From: an uncultured Victivallales bacterium
GTDB lineage: Bacteria; Verrucomicrobiota; Lentisphaeria; Victivallales; UBA1829
Reading direction: 5' to 3'
Length of the DNA: 64,000 nucleotides
NCBI GenBank assembly: GCA_934661375.1
Contig: CAKUJH010000011.1
Span: 1-64,000 of the forward strand
The position numbers and the translations under genes were made by a program. Under the pieces are notes generated by a model. It saw only the letters and a list, made by a program, of their open reading frames with translations. It was not told where the DNA came from and searched no databases. Shown piece by piece: positions 53,268 to 61,796 of this stretch (positions are counted from its first letter, which is position 1; each line of letters begins with the position of its first letter).

Positions 53268-53848
53268 AAAACAAAATGTCAGCTCTTGCCATGGCCGCCG
53301 CAATGTTCACTGTCGGCGGATGCGCCCAGGAAACCGTCGCCGCGGAAAAAGCATCTGCGGAACCGGGAAAAATTCTGATCGCGTATTACTCGTACAGCGG
53401 CAACACGAAATTCGCGGCGGAAGTGATTCAGAAAGCCACTGGGGGAACGCTGTTCGAAATTGTGCCGGTCAAAGCGTATTCCGCCAATTACAATGAATGT
53501 GTGGCGCAGGCGAAAAAAGAAATCCGCGCCGGATTCAAACCGGAACTCAAAGCCAATGCGGCAGATTTTGCCAAATATGAGGTGATTTTCGTCGGTACGC
53601 CGAACTGGTGGAGCACCATGGCGCCGCCGGTGCTGACTTTCCTGGCATCGAACAATTTTACCGGAAAGACAGTCATACCGTTTGCAACTCATGGCGGCGG
53701 GGGAATGGCGGACTGCGAAAGCGACATGCACAAGGCTCTGCCGAATGCGAAGTTCGCGAAAGGCGGCGCATTTTCCGGCAGCCGTGTGCGCAGTTCCGAA
53801 GCCGCAATCCGTGATTGGGTGAACAGCGTCGTGGAAATCAAAAAATGA
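53264..53848 (+). CDS. Flavodoxin-family lipoprotein
   Basis: A 194-residue protein. A lipobox (FTVGGC with Cys20) makes it an exported lipoprotein. The flavodoxin fold follows: KILIAYYSYSGNTKFAAEVI is the FMN phosphate loop, then VIFVGTPNWWSTMAPPVLTF and FATHGGGGMADCESDM for the isoalloxazine site. Export of a flavodoxin is uncommon. It may take part in quinone or thiol stress reduction with the cupin and FMN-reductase products encoded next. Operon position: second, overlapping the small protein by four bases. Confidence 0.85.
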   Translation: MKNKMSALAMAAAMFTVGGCAQETVAAEKASAEPGKILIAYYSYSGNTKFAAEVIQKATGGTLFEIVPVKAYSANYNECVAQAKKEIRAGFKPELKANAADFAKYEVIFVGTPNWWSTMAPPVLTFLASNNFTGKTVIPFATHGGGGMADCESDMHKALPNAKFAKGGAFSGSRVRSSEAAIRDWVNSVVEIKK

Positions 53849-53856
53849 GGTGAGAC

Positions 53857-54909
53857 ATGAAAACTGTTTTTCTGGGATTCATCCTGTCGGTTTTCTGTTT
53901 CATTCAGATAGAGGCAAAAGAAATGAAAGCATTGAACAGCAAAGAACAGAACATTGTCGTCATTGCCGCAGATACGGCACGCGGCGATATGGATGGACTG
54001 AAAGCCGCCCTGAACAAAGGTCTGGACGAAGGACTTTCCGTCAATGAAATCAAAGAGATCCTGATCCAGCTGTACGCCTATTGCGGATTCCCGCGCAGTC
54101 TGAACGCCCTCGGCAATTTCATGACTGTGGTGCAGGAACGGGCGGCGAAAGGGATCAAGGATATTCCGGGAAAACTGCCGGGCCCGGCACCCGCCGGAAA
54201 GAGCATTGAGTTCGGAACTGCCAATCAGACCAAACTCTGCGGACGTCCGGTCAAAGGCGCATTGTTCGATTTCGCTCCGGCGATTGATGAATATCTGAAA
54301 GCGCATCTGTTCGGAGATATTTTCCGTCGTGACAATCTGGACTGGAAGACCCGTGAAATCGCCACCATCGCCGCATTGTCGGTTCTGCCGGGAGCGGACA
54401 GCCAGCTCCAAGCCCACATCGGCATTGGCAAAAACAACGGCGTAACCGATGAACAGGTTGCGGAAATTCTTGCGCTGACAACCGGAAATGAATATGGTGT
54501 GCCGCGGATCAGTGATTTCCCGGTCGGACAGGAAAACACCGCATATGCCAAGTATTTCAGCGGCAAGTCCTATCTGGCGCGTCTGACCAAAGATGACCGT
54601 CTGAACGTGCCGGTGGCGAATGTAACGTTTGAGCCGGGCTGCCGCAACAACTGGCACAGTCACACGGGCGGACAGCTGCTGATTGCAGTCGGCGGCGTCG
54701 GGTATTATCAGGAACGCGGCAAGGCGGCGCGCAAGCTGCTGCCGGGCGACGTGGTGGAAATCCCGCCGAATACGGATCACTGGCACGGCGCGGCGCCGGA
54801 CAAATGGTTCTCGCATCTGGCGATTGAATGCAATCCGCAGACCAATAAAAACACCTGGCTGGAACCGGTGAGCGACGCCGATTACCAGGCGGCAACCCAG
54901 GGAAAATAA
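53857..54909 (+). CDS. Carboxymuconolactone decarboxylase-like plus cupin fusion, exported
   Basis: A 350-residue protein. Signal peptide VFLGFILSVFCFIQIEA. Two CMD-type helical domains follow (EIKEILIQLYAYCGFPRSLN and WKTREIATIAALSVLPGADS, the second with LQAHIGIGKNNGVT). Residues about 230-320 form a cupin (NNWHSHTGGQLLIAVGG and PPNTDHWHGAA) with the His pairs that bind a metal. CMD proteins often act in peroxide or thiol redox. It shares the operon with flavodoxin and FMN reductase, so a role in quinone or aldehyde stress is plausible. The three-part fusion in one secreted chain is noted. Confidence 0.85.
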   Translation: MKTVFLGFILSVFCFIQIEAKEMKALNSKEQNIVVIAADTARGDMDGLKAALNKGLDEGLSVNEIKEILIQLYAYCGFPRSLNALGNFMTVVQERAAKGIKDIPGKLPGPAPAGKSIEFGTANQTKLCGRPVKGALFDFAPAIDEYLKAHLFGDIFRRDNLDWKTREIATIAALSVLPGADSQLQAHIGIGKNNGVTDEQVAEILALTTGNEYGVPRISDFPVGQENTAYAKYFSGKSYLARLTKDDRLNVPVANVTFEPGCRNNWHSHTGGQLLIAVGGVGYYQERGKAARKLLPGDVVEIPPNTDHWHGAAPDKWFSHLAIECNPQTNKNTWLEPVSDADYQAATQGK

Positions 54910-54913
54910 AATC

Positions 54914-55573
54914 ATGAACCGTCGGGAATTCATCAAATCTTCACTGATCGTTTCCGTCGTGGCGGGAACCGCTGCTGTCGGCGGTTCTCTCCTGAACGCA
55001 TTTGCCGCTGAACCTGTGCCGCAGAAAAGGAGAAATGGAAAAATGAAAATTCTGGTGCTTACGGGCAGTCCCCGTAAAAACGGCAATTCCAGTACCCTCG
55101 CTTCGGAGTTCATCCGCGGCGCGGAGGAAGCCGGACATGAAGTCGTGCGTTTCGACGCTGCGTTCAAAAAAGTGCATCCGTGCATTGCCTGCAACCAGTG
55201 CGGCATGAACGGTCCGTGTGTATTCAAAGATGACTTTGAATTCGTCCGCAAACACATTGTCGATGCGGACTGCGTGGTGTTTGCGACTCCGATGTACTAT
55301 TTTGGAATCTCCGCCCAGCTCAAAGCGGTGATAGACCGTTTTTACGCAATCAACGGCGAGATACACCGTCCGAAGAAAGCCGTGCTGCTGATGACGTATG
55401 CCAATACCGCGGTTTCGGAAGCGGACCCGATCCGTTCGCATTATGATGTTCTGCTGAAATATCTCGGCTGGAGCGATGCCGGACGGGTGATTGCGCGGGG
55501 TGTCTGGCCGGTCGGCGCAGTCAACCGAACAAAATATCCGGCGCAGGCGTACCAGCTCGGAAAAAATATCTGA
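54914..55573 (+). CDS. NADPH-dependent FMN reductase-type flavoprotein with Tat signal
   Basis: A 219-residue protein. Tat signal RREFIKSSLIVSVVAGTAAV with an AFA-A cleavage region. The enzyme part (KILVLTGSPRKNGNSSTLA) has the flavodoxin-like loop, then HPCIACNQCGMNGPC, a cysteine cluster as in iron-sulfur flavoproteins, and FATPMYYFGISAQLKAVIDR. Export through Tat fits folded FMN or Fe-S proteins; tatA and tatC lie at 61.6-62.5 kb. It starts four bases after the cupin gene and ends the MerR-driven operon. Confidence 0.85.
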   Translation: MNRREFIKSSLIVSVVAGTAAVGGSLLNAFAAEPVPQKRRNGKMKILVLTGSPRKNGNSSTLASEFIRGAEEAGHEVVRFDAAFKKVHPCIACNQCGMNGPCVFKDDFEFVRKHIVDADCVVFATPMYYFGISAQLKAVIDRFYAINGEIHRPKKAVLLMTYANTAVSEADPIRSHYDVLLKYLGWSDAGRVIARGVWPVGAVNRTKYPAQAYQLGKNI

Positions 55574-55605
55574 AAACATTTTCCGGAGATTTTTTTCAAG
55601 TCGGC

Positions 55606-55635
55606 TTGACTTACAGTAACTTGAATGTGTATATT
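55606..55635 (+). promoter_or_regulatory. MerR-type promoter of the transketolase gene
   Basis: TTGACT (55606-55611), an 18-bp spacer with ACTTACAGTAACTTGAAT (55609-55626) and TATATT (55630-55635). The box matches 52779-52795 at 13 of 16 positions and has the same spacer length as the flavodoxin promoter, so the same MerR may control both. Confidence 0.6.
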
Positions 55636-55675
55636 GCCTGAATGAAACAGAAAACACAGTGAAAGGAAAGAAAAT

Positions 55676-57421
55676 ATGAACGTGATGGATATAAAAGGTC
55701 CGGAGGATCTGAAAAAGATGGATCGTTCCGAATTTCCGGCACTGGCGCAGGAAATGCGCCGGATGCTGATTGAAAAACTGCACGCGCACGGCGGACATGC
55801 CGGACCGAACTTCGGTTTTGTGGAGGCAACCATTGCGCTGCATACGGTGTTCAATTCTCCGGTGGATAAATTTGTGTTTGATGTTTCGCATCAGACATAT
55901 CCGCACAAAATGCTGACCGGACGCATGGAAGCGTTTGCCGATCCTGCACATTATGATGATGTTTCCGGATATTCCGAACCCGGTGAATCGCCGCACGACC
56001 ATTTCATTATCGGGCATACTTCGACCAGTATTTCGCTGGCGGCGGGTCTTGCCAAGGCACGGGATCTGCGCAACGAAAAATTCAATGTGATTGCGGTCAT
56101 CGGCGACGGCTCGCTGTCCGGCGGGGAAGCGTTTGAAGGTCTGGACAATGTGGCGGAACAGGGAACGAACATGATTATCGTGTTCAATGACAACCAGATG
56201 TCGATAGCGGAAAACCACGGCGGACTGTACCGGAGTCTGGCGGAACTCCGCCGCACCAACGGAACTTCCCCCTGCAATTATTTCAAGGCGCTCGGTCTGG
56301 ATTACCGTTACGTGGCGGAAGGAAACAACGTGGAAAAACTGATTGCCGCGTTTGAGGAAGTCAAGGACATTGACCACCCGGTGGTGGTGCATGTCAACAC
56401 CATCAAAGGTTTCGGCTATGCTCCGGCGGTTGCGGACAAGGAAGCGTGGCACTGGACTACGCCCGGATTTGACATTGCGACGGGAAAACGCGAGGGCGGT
56501 GAATGGCTCGGAACCAGAGTGGCGGATCATCTGCTGAAAAAAATGAAGGAAATGCCGGAACTGGTGGTCATCAACGCCGCTGTGCCGTCGATGTGCGGAT
56601 TTGACAGAACCCGCCGCGCGCTGGCGGGGAAACAGTTTGTGGACGTCGGCATCTGTGAACCTCATGCCTGCGCGTTTGCCTCCGGCATAGCCAAAGGCGG
56701 CGGACGCCCGGTCTGGAGTGTGATTTCCACATTCATTCAGCGCACATACGATCAGTTGAGTCAGGATCTCTGCATCAACAGCAATCCCGCCGTGATTCTG
56801 GTTACGACCGGGTCGCTGCTGGGAATGAATGATGTAACGCATCTGGGCTGGTTCGACATTCCGCTGCTGTCCAATATTCCGAACCTGACGTATCTCTGCC
56901 CGACCAGCGAAAAGGAATATTTTGCCATGATGGACTGGGCAATCGCGCAGACCCGTCAGCCGGTGGCGATCCGTCAGCCGGAAAACGGAGTGGCGGAAAA
57001 TGAAGTTGCCATTCTGAAGGATTATACCGGCTGCGGCTATGAAATCACCCGTGCCGGCAAAGATGTGGCGGTATTGGGACTTGGCAATTTCCACAAGCTC
57101 GGCTCCGAACTGCTGGATGCCCTGGCGGCAAAAGGAATCCGCGGAACGCTGGTCAATCCGCGCGGGGCAACGGTTCTGGATGCGGACGTGCTGGAAAACC
57201 TGAAAAAAGAACACCGGCTGACAGTTACGCTGGAAGACGGCGTGATTGACGGCGGATTCGGTGAAAAAATTGCGCGTTATTACGGGACATCCGGCATGAA
57301 GGTTCTGGTCAAAGGTGCGCCGAAACAGTTTGCGGACCGTTATGACTATGACCGCTTCCTGCGTGACTGCGGTTTGACTGTCGGGCAGATGGCGGATGAA
57401 ATTGCCGCTGTTCTGGGGTGA
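55676..57421 (+). CDS. DXS-like transketolase (complete, fused halves)
   Basis: A 581-residue protein. FVFDVSHQTYPHKMLTGR and VIGDGSLSGGEAFEGLDN (TPP-Mg site) are in the N-terminal half; VDVGICEPHACAFASGIAKG and the C-terminal transketolase domain follow. It most resembles the short 1-deoxyxylulose-5-phosphate synthase-like proteins of gut bacteria, but is about 40-50 residues shorter than true DXS and has a different N-terminus, so it may use other donors. It stands alone between two operons and is driven by a MerR-type promoter. GAAAGGAAAG precedes the ATG. Confidence 0.85.
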   Translation: MNVMDIKGPEDLKKMDRSEFPALAQEMRRMLIEKLHAHGGHAGPNFGFVEATIALHTVFNSPVDKFVFDVSHQTYPHKMLTGRMEAFADPAHYDDVSGYSEPGESPHDHFIIGHTSTSISLAAGLAKARDLRNEKFNVIAVIGDGSLSGGEAFEGLDNVAEQGTNMIIVFNDNQMSIAENHGGLYRSLAELRRTNGTSPCNYFKALGLDYRYVAEGNNVEKLIAAFEEVKDIDHPVVVHVNTIKGFGYAPAVADKEAWHWTTPGFDIATGKREGGEWLGTRVADHLLKKMKEMPELVVINAAVPSMCGFDRTRRALAGKQFVDVGICEPHACAFASGIAKGGGRPVWSVISTFIQRTYDQLSQDLCINSNPAVILVTTGSLLGMNDVTHLGWFDIPLLSNIPNLTYLCPTSEKEYFAMMDWAIAQTRQPVAIRQPENGVAENEVAILKDYTGCGYEITRAGKDVAVLGLGNFHKLGSELLDALAAKGIRGTLVNPRGATVLDADVLENLKKEHRLTVTLEDGVIDGGFGEKIARYYGTSGMKVLVKGAPKQFADRYDYDRFLRDCGLTVGQMADEIAAVLG

Positions 57422-57540
57422 GTTTCCGGCTGAACGTATCTTTTTTTGGAAAAAATACATTTTTTTCTGAAAAAAGAATTGGCATCACGCAACAGCAAGG
57501 AGTAAATTGCAGTCTGTAAAATAAACGACAGAGGGAAGTC

Positions 57541-58869
57541 ATGAAAAAAGGCAGAATATTCGGCTGGAAAACGGGGCGCATTGCCGCCGCGGCGGTTTTT
57601 CTGCTGCTGTATGGTCTGGCGTTTTCCGGGATGTGCGCTGCCGCGGCACCGCTGCTTCATGCACAGTTCGGACCCGCATTGATGCGTTGTCTTGCGGCGT
57701 TTTCCCTGGGGGCGCTGGGGACGGTTCTGGGGATAGTGCTGTTCACTGTTCTGTTCGGACGTTTTTACTGCTCGGTATTCTGTCCATTCGGCATACTGCA
57801 GGATGTGATCATCTTTCTGTCGCGGCGGAAAGCGGTGTCTGTGCCGAATCTGCCGGGACTGCGTTATGCGGTTGCGGGCGTGATGCTCGGACTGCTTTTC
57901 TGCGGCTGGAGTGCCGGATTCCTCCTGCTGGATCCGTATACGAATGCAGGCCGCATTACCGGTGCGTTTGCTGCCGGCGGCTTTGTTCCGCTGCTGGTGA
58001 TTGCCGCGCTGGCGGTCTGGAAAAAACGGATTTTCTGTACGGCGGTTTGTCCGGTCGGAACTCTGCTGGGGTTGTCTGCCCGGTTCGGCGTGTTCCGTCT
58101 GGCGATCAAGGGACGCTGCGTGAAATGCGGCAAATGTGCCCGGAGCTGTCCGGCAGGCTGTATTGATCCCGCTTCGGGACGGATTGACAACGAACGCTGT
58201 ATCCGCTGCATGAACTGCATCGCGGCATGTCCGTTGGACAGTATCGGATTTGTGCTGCCGGAACACAAGGAAATTCCGGTCAATGAATCCCGGCGTGCTT
58301 TTCTGATAAACGGAGGACTTCTGCTGGCTGGAGCCGCCGCCGGTGCGGCATTGGCGAAAGCGGGTCTCGGCAAGCTGGAAGAATTTGCCCGGAATTGGAA
58401 AATCCTGCCGCCGGGTGCCGGGAATGCGGAACGTTTTGTTTCCAGATGCACGGGCTGCCAGCTCTGCACGCAGAATTGTCCGGCGAAAATCATTGTTCCC
58501 GCAAAGGGCGGCGGTCCGGTCTCGCTGGATCTGAGCCGCGGACATTGTCATTTCGACTGCAACAGATGCTCGCAGGTGTGTCCGACCGGTGCGATCCGTC
58601 CGCTGACTTTGGCGGCGAAACAGAAAACCAAAATAGCGGAAGCGCATTTCAATCCGCAGAAGTGCATAGTGTTTCAGAACGACGAAAAATGCGGACGCTG
58701 TGCGGCGGTCTGTCCGGTTCATGCGGTGCTGCTGCGGAAAAACGGTACACCGCGTCCGGTGAAAACGGATCTCTGCATCGGCTGCGGCGCGTGCATGGAA
58801 ATCTGTCCTGCGCCGGAAAAAGCGATGACCGTTCATGCCATCGAAAAACAGATTCATACGGAGGCGTAA
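57541..58869 (+). CDS. Membrane Fe-S protein fusing NapH-like and NapG-like parts
   Basis: A 442-residue protein. The first part has four helices and two CxxxCP motifs (Cys77/Cys81 and Cys166/Cys170), as in NapH/MauN. Residues 193-230 hold two [4Fe-4S] motifs (CVKCGKCARSCP, CIRCMNCIAACP) on the cytoplasmic side. Next comes ESRRAFLINGGLLLAGAAAG, a twin-arginine-like motif before a helix (about 251-274), then a NapG-like domain with four more clusters beginning at Cys303, Cys336 or Cys340, Cys375 or Cys384, and Cys412. It heads the operon that carries larBCE, tatAC and a Tat-type reductase, so it probably feeds or takes electrons across the membrane. Confidence 0.87.
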   Translation: MKKGRIFGWKTGRIAAAAVFLLLYGLAFSGMCAAAAPLLHAQFGPALMRCLAAFSLGALGTVLGIVLFTVLFGRFYCSVFCPFGILQDVIIFLSRRKAVSVPNLPGLRYAVAGVMLGLLFCGWSAGFLLLDPYTNAGRITGAFAAGGFVPLLVIAALAVWKKRIFCTAVCPVGTLLGLSARFGVFRLAIKGRCVKCGKCARSCPAGCIDPASGRIDNERCIRCMNCIAACPLDSIGFVLPEHKEIPVNESRRAFLINGGLLLAGAAAGAALAKAGLGKLEEFARNWKILPPGAGNAERFVSRCTGCQLCTQNCPAKIIVPAKGGGPVSLDLSRGHCHFDCNRCSQVCPTGAIRPLTLAAKQKTKIAEAHFNPQKCIVFQNDEKCGRCAAVCPVHAVLLRKNGTPRPVKTDLCIGCGACMEICPAPEKAMTVHAIEKQIHTEA

Positions 58870-58875
58870 GCGAAG

Positions 58876-59559
58876 ATGGAGCAGTATAAGGATCTGGGCT
58901 TTGCCAAACTGGATATGACCCGCCGCAGCCGGACCGGTCTGGAGGAGACGGTTTACGGACCGGGCAAAACCTGTGAACAGCTGAAAGCGATACTGGAAGC
59001 GTTCCGGCAGGAAAATACCCCGGTGCTGACCACGAAATGTTCGCCGGAACAGGCGGAATATGTATGCGGCGGTGAGCTGCCGCTGGAATACGACCCGGTG
59101 TCGCGGACTCTGATTTCGCTGTGGGGTCCGGCACGGAAACTCCATGGCAGAGTGGCGATCTGCACCGGCGGAACCGCGGACATCCCTGTTGCGGAGGAAG
59201 CGGCGCGCACGGCATTGTTTTTCGGTGCGGAAGTCGGACGTTATTATGATGTCGGAGTGGCGGGTCTGCACCGGCTGATGGCGAAGATCGAGGAAATCCG
59301 TCAGGCGGATGTGGTGATTGCCGCTGCCGGAATGGAAGGTGCGCTGGGCAGTGTGCTGGCGGGTCTGGTGGAAGCTCCGCTGATAGCCGTGCCGACATCT
59401 GTCGGGTACGGAGCCAGTTTCGGCGGAATCGCGCCGCTGCTTGCCATGCTCAATTCCTGTGCGGAAGGCATGAGTGTGGTGAACATAGACAACGGATTCG
59501 GCGCCGGAGTGTTTGCCTGCCGCATGATCCGCATAATGGAAAGGAAAAGCGGGAAATGA
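58876..59559 (+). CDS. larB: LarB, nickel-pincer cofactor biosynthesis carboxylase/hydrolase
   Basis: A 227-residue protein. The PurE-like domain (VAICTGGTADIPVAEEAART, GVAGLHRLMAKIEEIRQADV, VPTSVGYGASFGGIAPLLAM) and the late VNIDNGFGAGVFACRM match LarB, which carboxylates nicotinic-acid adenine dinucleotide and removes AMP in the first step of nickel-pincer nucleotide synthesis. It starts six bases after the Fe-S gene and overlaps larC by four bases. Complete. Confidence 0.92.
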   Translation: MEQYKDLGFAKLDMTRRSRTGLEETVYGPGKTCEQLKAILEAFRQENTPVLTTKCSPEQAEYVCGGELPLEYDPVSRTLISLWGPARKLHGRVAICTGGTADIPVAEEAARTALFFGAEVGRYYDVGVAGLHRLMAKIEEIRQADVVIAAAGMEGALGSVLAGLVEAPLIAVPTSVGYGASFGGIAPLLAMLNSCAEGMSVVNIDNGFGAGVFACRMIRIMERKSGK

Positions 59560-60752
59560 ACGGGAATATGCTGTATCTGGAAGGAGCGTCCGGGATTTCC
59601 GGCGATATGACCGTGGCGGCTCTGCTGGATCTGGGCGGCAGCCGGGAAAAACTGGATGCCGTGCTGAAAAGCATGAACCTTGCCGGTTTTGATTATGAGA
59701 TTTCGCGCGGCAACTCGTACGGTATTGCCGGATGCTGTTTCAATGTGAACTTGCATGAAGAACATCATCATACCGTGCACGGACATACCCACGAACACCG
59801 CAATCTGGCGGCGGTGTACGCAGTGATCGACCGCGGCGAAATGTCTGTACGGGCGCGGGCGCTGGCGAAGAAAATTTTCCGCGCCGTTGCCGAAGCGGAA
59901 GCACAAGCCCATGGCGTTCCTCTGGAACAGGTGCATTTTCATGAAGTCGGGGCGGTCGATTCCATTGTGGATATTGTGGCTGCCGCCGTGCTGGCGGATG
60001 ATCTGAACATTACAGAATGTGTGGTCAGCGGTTTGACGGAAGGACAGGGAACGGTGCATTGTCAGCACGGAGATTTGCCCGTGCCGGTTCCGGCAGTGCT
60101 GAATATCGCACAGAAATATGGTATAGCCCTGCGTCCGTCGCCGGTCAGCGGGGAAATGGTAACGCCGACCGGCATAGCCATTGCCGCCGCACTCCGGACA
60201 CGCCGGAGTCTGCCGTCCAGCTGCCGGATCGTGAAAACCGGAATCGGGATCGGCAAACGGGATTTCGGTCATGCGAACATTCTCCGGGTCATGCTGATTG
60301 AGGAAGAAACGGTTCCGGAGCAGGTTTATGTTCTGGAAACCAATATTGACGACGCCGCCGGTGAAACTCTGGGGCTTGCCATGGACAGACTGATGGCGGC
60401 GGGAGCGTCCGATGTTCATTTTATTCCGTGTTTCATGAAGAAGAACCGTCCGGCTTATATCCTGCGGGTCATCGCCGCGGCGTCGGATATTCCTGCGCTG
60501 GAACGGATCATCTTTGAATCGACCACCACGATCGGAATACGGAAACTGCCAGTCGACCGCACCTGCATGGAACGGGAGACCCTGGAAGTTGCATTGCCGT
60601 ACGGCACGGTGTCGGTGAAACGCTGCACGTGGAACGGATTGACCCGGAACTATCCGGAATATGAAAGCGTGAAGGCTTTGGCGGAAAGCACCGGCAAAGA
60701 TTTTCAGCTGGTTTTTGCCGCGGCGAAATTGGCGGCGGAGGAACTGAAATGA
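59556..60752 (+). CDS. larC: LarC, nickel insertion protein
   Basis: A 398-residue protein, one continuous frame. GASGISGDMTVAALLDLG opens the family, VHFHEVGAVDSIVDIVAAAV and TPTGIAIAAAL follow, and ETNIDDAAGETLGLAMDRL begins the LarC2 half. In Lactiplantibacillus plantarum LarC is made by frameshift from two frames, but here the two halves are in one frame. It is a CTP-dependent nickel cyclometallase. It overlaps both neighbours by four bases. Confidence 0.92.
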   Translation: MNGNMLYLEGASGISGDMTVAALLDLGGSREKLDAVLKSMNLAGFDYEISRGNSYGIAGCCFNVNLHEEHHHTVHGHTHEHRNLAAVYAVIDRGEMSVRARALAKKIFRAVAEAEAQAHGVPLEQVHFHEVGAVDSIVDIVAAAVLADDLNITECVVSGLTEGQGTVHCQHGDLPVPVPAVLNIAQKYGIALRPSPVSGEMVTPTGIAIAAALRTRRSLPSSCRIVKTGIGIGKRDFGHANILRVMLIEEETVPEQVYVLETNIDDAAGETLGLAMDRLMAAGASDVHFIPCFMKKNRPAYILRVIAAASDIPALERIIFESTTTIGIRKLPVDRTCMERETLEVALPYGTVSVKRCTWNGLTRNYPEYESVKALAESTGKDFQLVFAAAKLAAEELK

Positions 60753-61579
60753 ACCGTCTGCCGGAAATTCAGCAATATCTGCGGACATTGGCTCCGGATG
60801 GAATTGCGCTGGCATTTTCCGGCGGGGTGGACAGTTCTTTTCTGCTTGCATTGCTGAAAGAGTTGCATCAGGAAAATCCTTTTCCGCTTTTTGCCCTTAC
60901 TATGCAAACGGTGTTTCAGTCAGACGAGGAAATTCGCGAAACGCGGGAATTGTCCCGTGAATCCGGCGTTCCGCTGAAACTGTTTTCTTGCGATCCGCTG
61001 TCGCTTCCGGAAATCCGGAACAATCCGCCGGACCGCTGCTACTGGTGCAAACGATTCATCTTCAAGCAGTTCTTCGCCTTCTGCCGGGAACACAACATCC
61101 GGAATCTGCTGGACGGAACCAATGCCGATGATCTGCATGTGTACCGTCCCGGACGGCGGGCGCTGGCGGAACTGGGGGTGATTTCTCCGCTGGCGGAATT
61201 CGGTTTCACCAAGGCGGAGATCCGCAAATGTGCTGCGGAACGCGGCCTGCACTGTCATGCCAAACCTTCGATGCCGTGTCTGGCGACCCGTTTTGAGTAT
61301 GGGGTCCGCCTGACCCCGGAACGGATCGCACAGGCGGGGAAGGGCGAGGCTCTGCTCCGGAAATATGTGCCGGAAACAGCGGACGTGCGCTTGCGGGTTC
61401 ATGGAAAAATGGCACGGATCGAGGTTTCGACGGAAGCATTGGCAGGGGTTCTGGAAAAACGGAAACAGATTGCCGCGGAACTGCATCTGCTCGGATTTGA
61501 ATTCGTTACGCTGGATCTGGAAGGATACCGGTCCGGCTGTTTTGATCAAGGAAAAACATTTACCGAAACGGAGGTTTGA
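60749..61579 (+). CDS. larE: LarE, ATP-dependent sulfur transferase
   Basis: A 276-residue protein of the PP-loop fold: LAFSGGVDSSFLL, then DRCYWCKRFIFKQFF, LLDGTNADDLHVYRPGRRAL and SMPCLATRFEYG. The Cys in PCLATR is the candidate sulfur donor of sacrificial LarE types, while the RCYWCK pair may help bind substrate or a cluster. It sulfurates the cofactor precursor made by LarB. Ends one base before the tatA start. Confidence 0.92.
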   Translation: MNRLPEIQQYLRTLAPDGIALAFSGGVDSSFLLALLKELHQENPFPLFALTMQTVFQSDEEIRETRELSRESGVPLKLFSCDPLSLPEIRNNPPDRCYWCKRFIFKQFFAFCREHNIRNLLDGTNADDLHVYRPGRRALAELGVISPLAEFGFTKAEIRKCAAERGLHCHAKPSMPCLATRFEYGVRLTPERIAQAGKGEALLRKYVPETADVRLRVHGKMARIEVSTEALAGVLEKRKQIAAELHLLGFEFVTLDLEGYRSGCFDQGKTFTETEV

Positions 61580-61580
61580 C

Positions 61581-61796
61581 ATGTCCATTGGTTTTACGGA
61601 AATCATTCTGATTGTGCTGTTTGTGCTGATCGTATTCGGGGCGAAACGCATTCCGGAGCTGGCGCGTGCTTTGGGACGTGCCTCGTATGAGTTCAAGAAA
61701 GCGAAGAATGCGCTGGAAACCGAAGGGCGCGAATTGACGGAAGCCGCAGAAAAAGCGGCGGAAAATGAGGATAAAAAAGAAGAAAAGAAATCCTGA
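61581..61796 (+). CDS. tatA: Twin-arginine translocase subunit TatA
   Basis: A 71-residue protein: short N-terminus, hydrophobic helix FTEIILIVLFVLIVFG, the amphipathic helix AKRIPELARALGRASYEFKK, and an acidic tail (EKAAENEDKKEEKK). GACATG places the ATG directly after the larE stop. The longer upstream reading is an overlap artefact. It forms the pore with TatC. Confidence 0.92.
   Translation: MSIGFTEIILIVLFVLIVFGAKRIPELARALGRASYEFKKAKNALETEGRELTEAAEKAAENEDKKEEKKS

Noticed and set aside
59556..60752. Frameshift-dependent LarC1/LarC2 as in Lactiplantibacillus
   Set aside because: Both halves are in one uninterrupted frame here.
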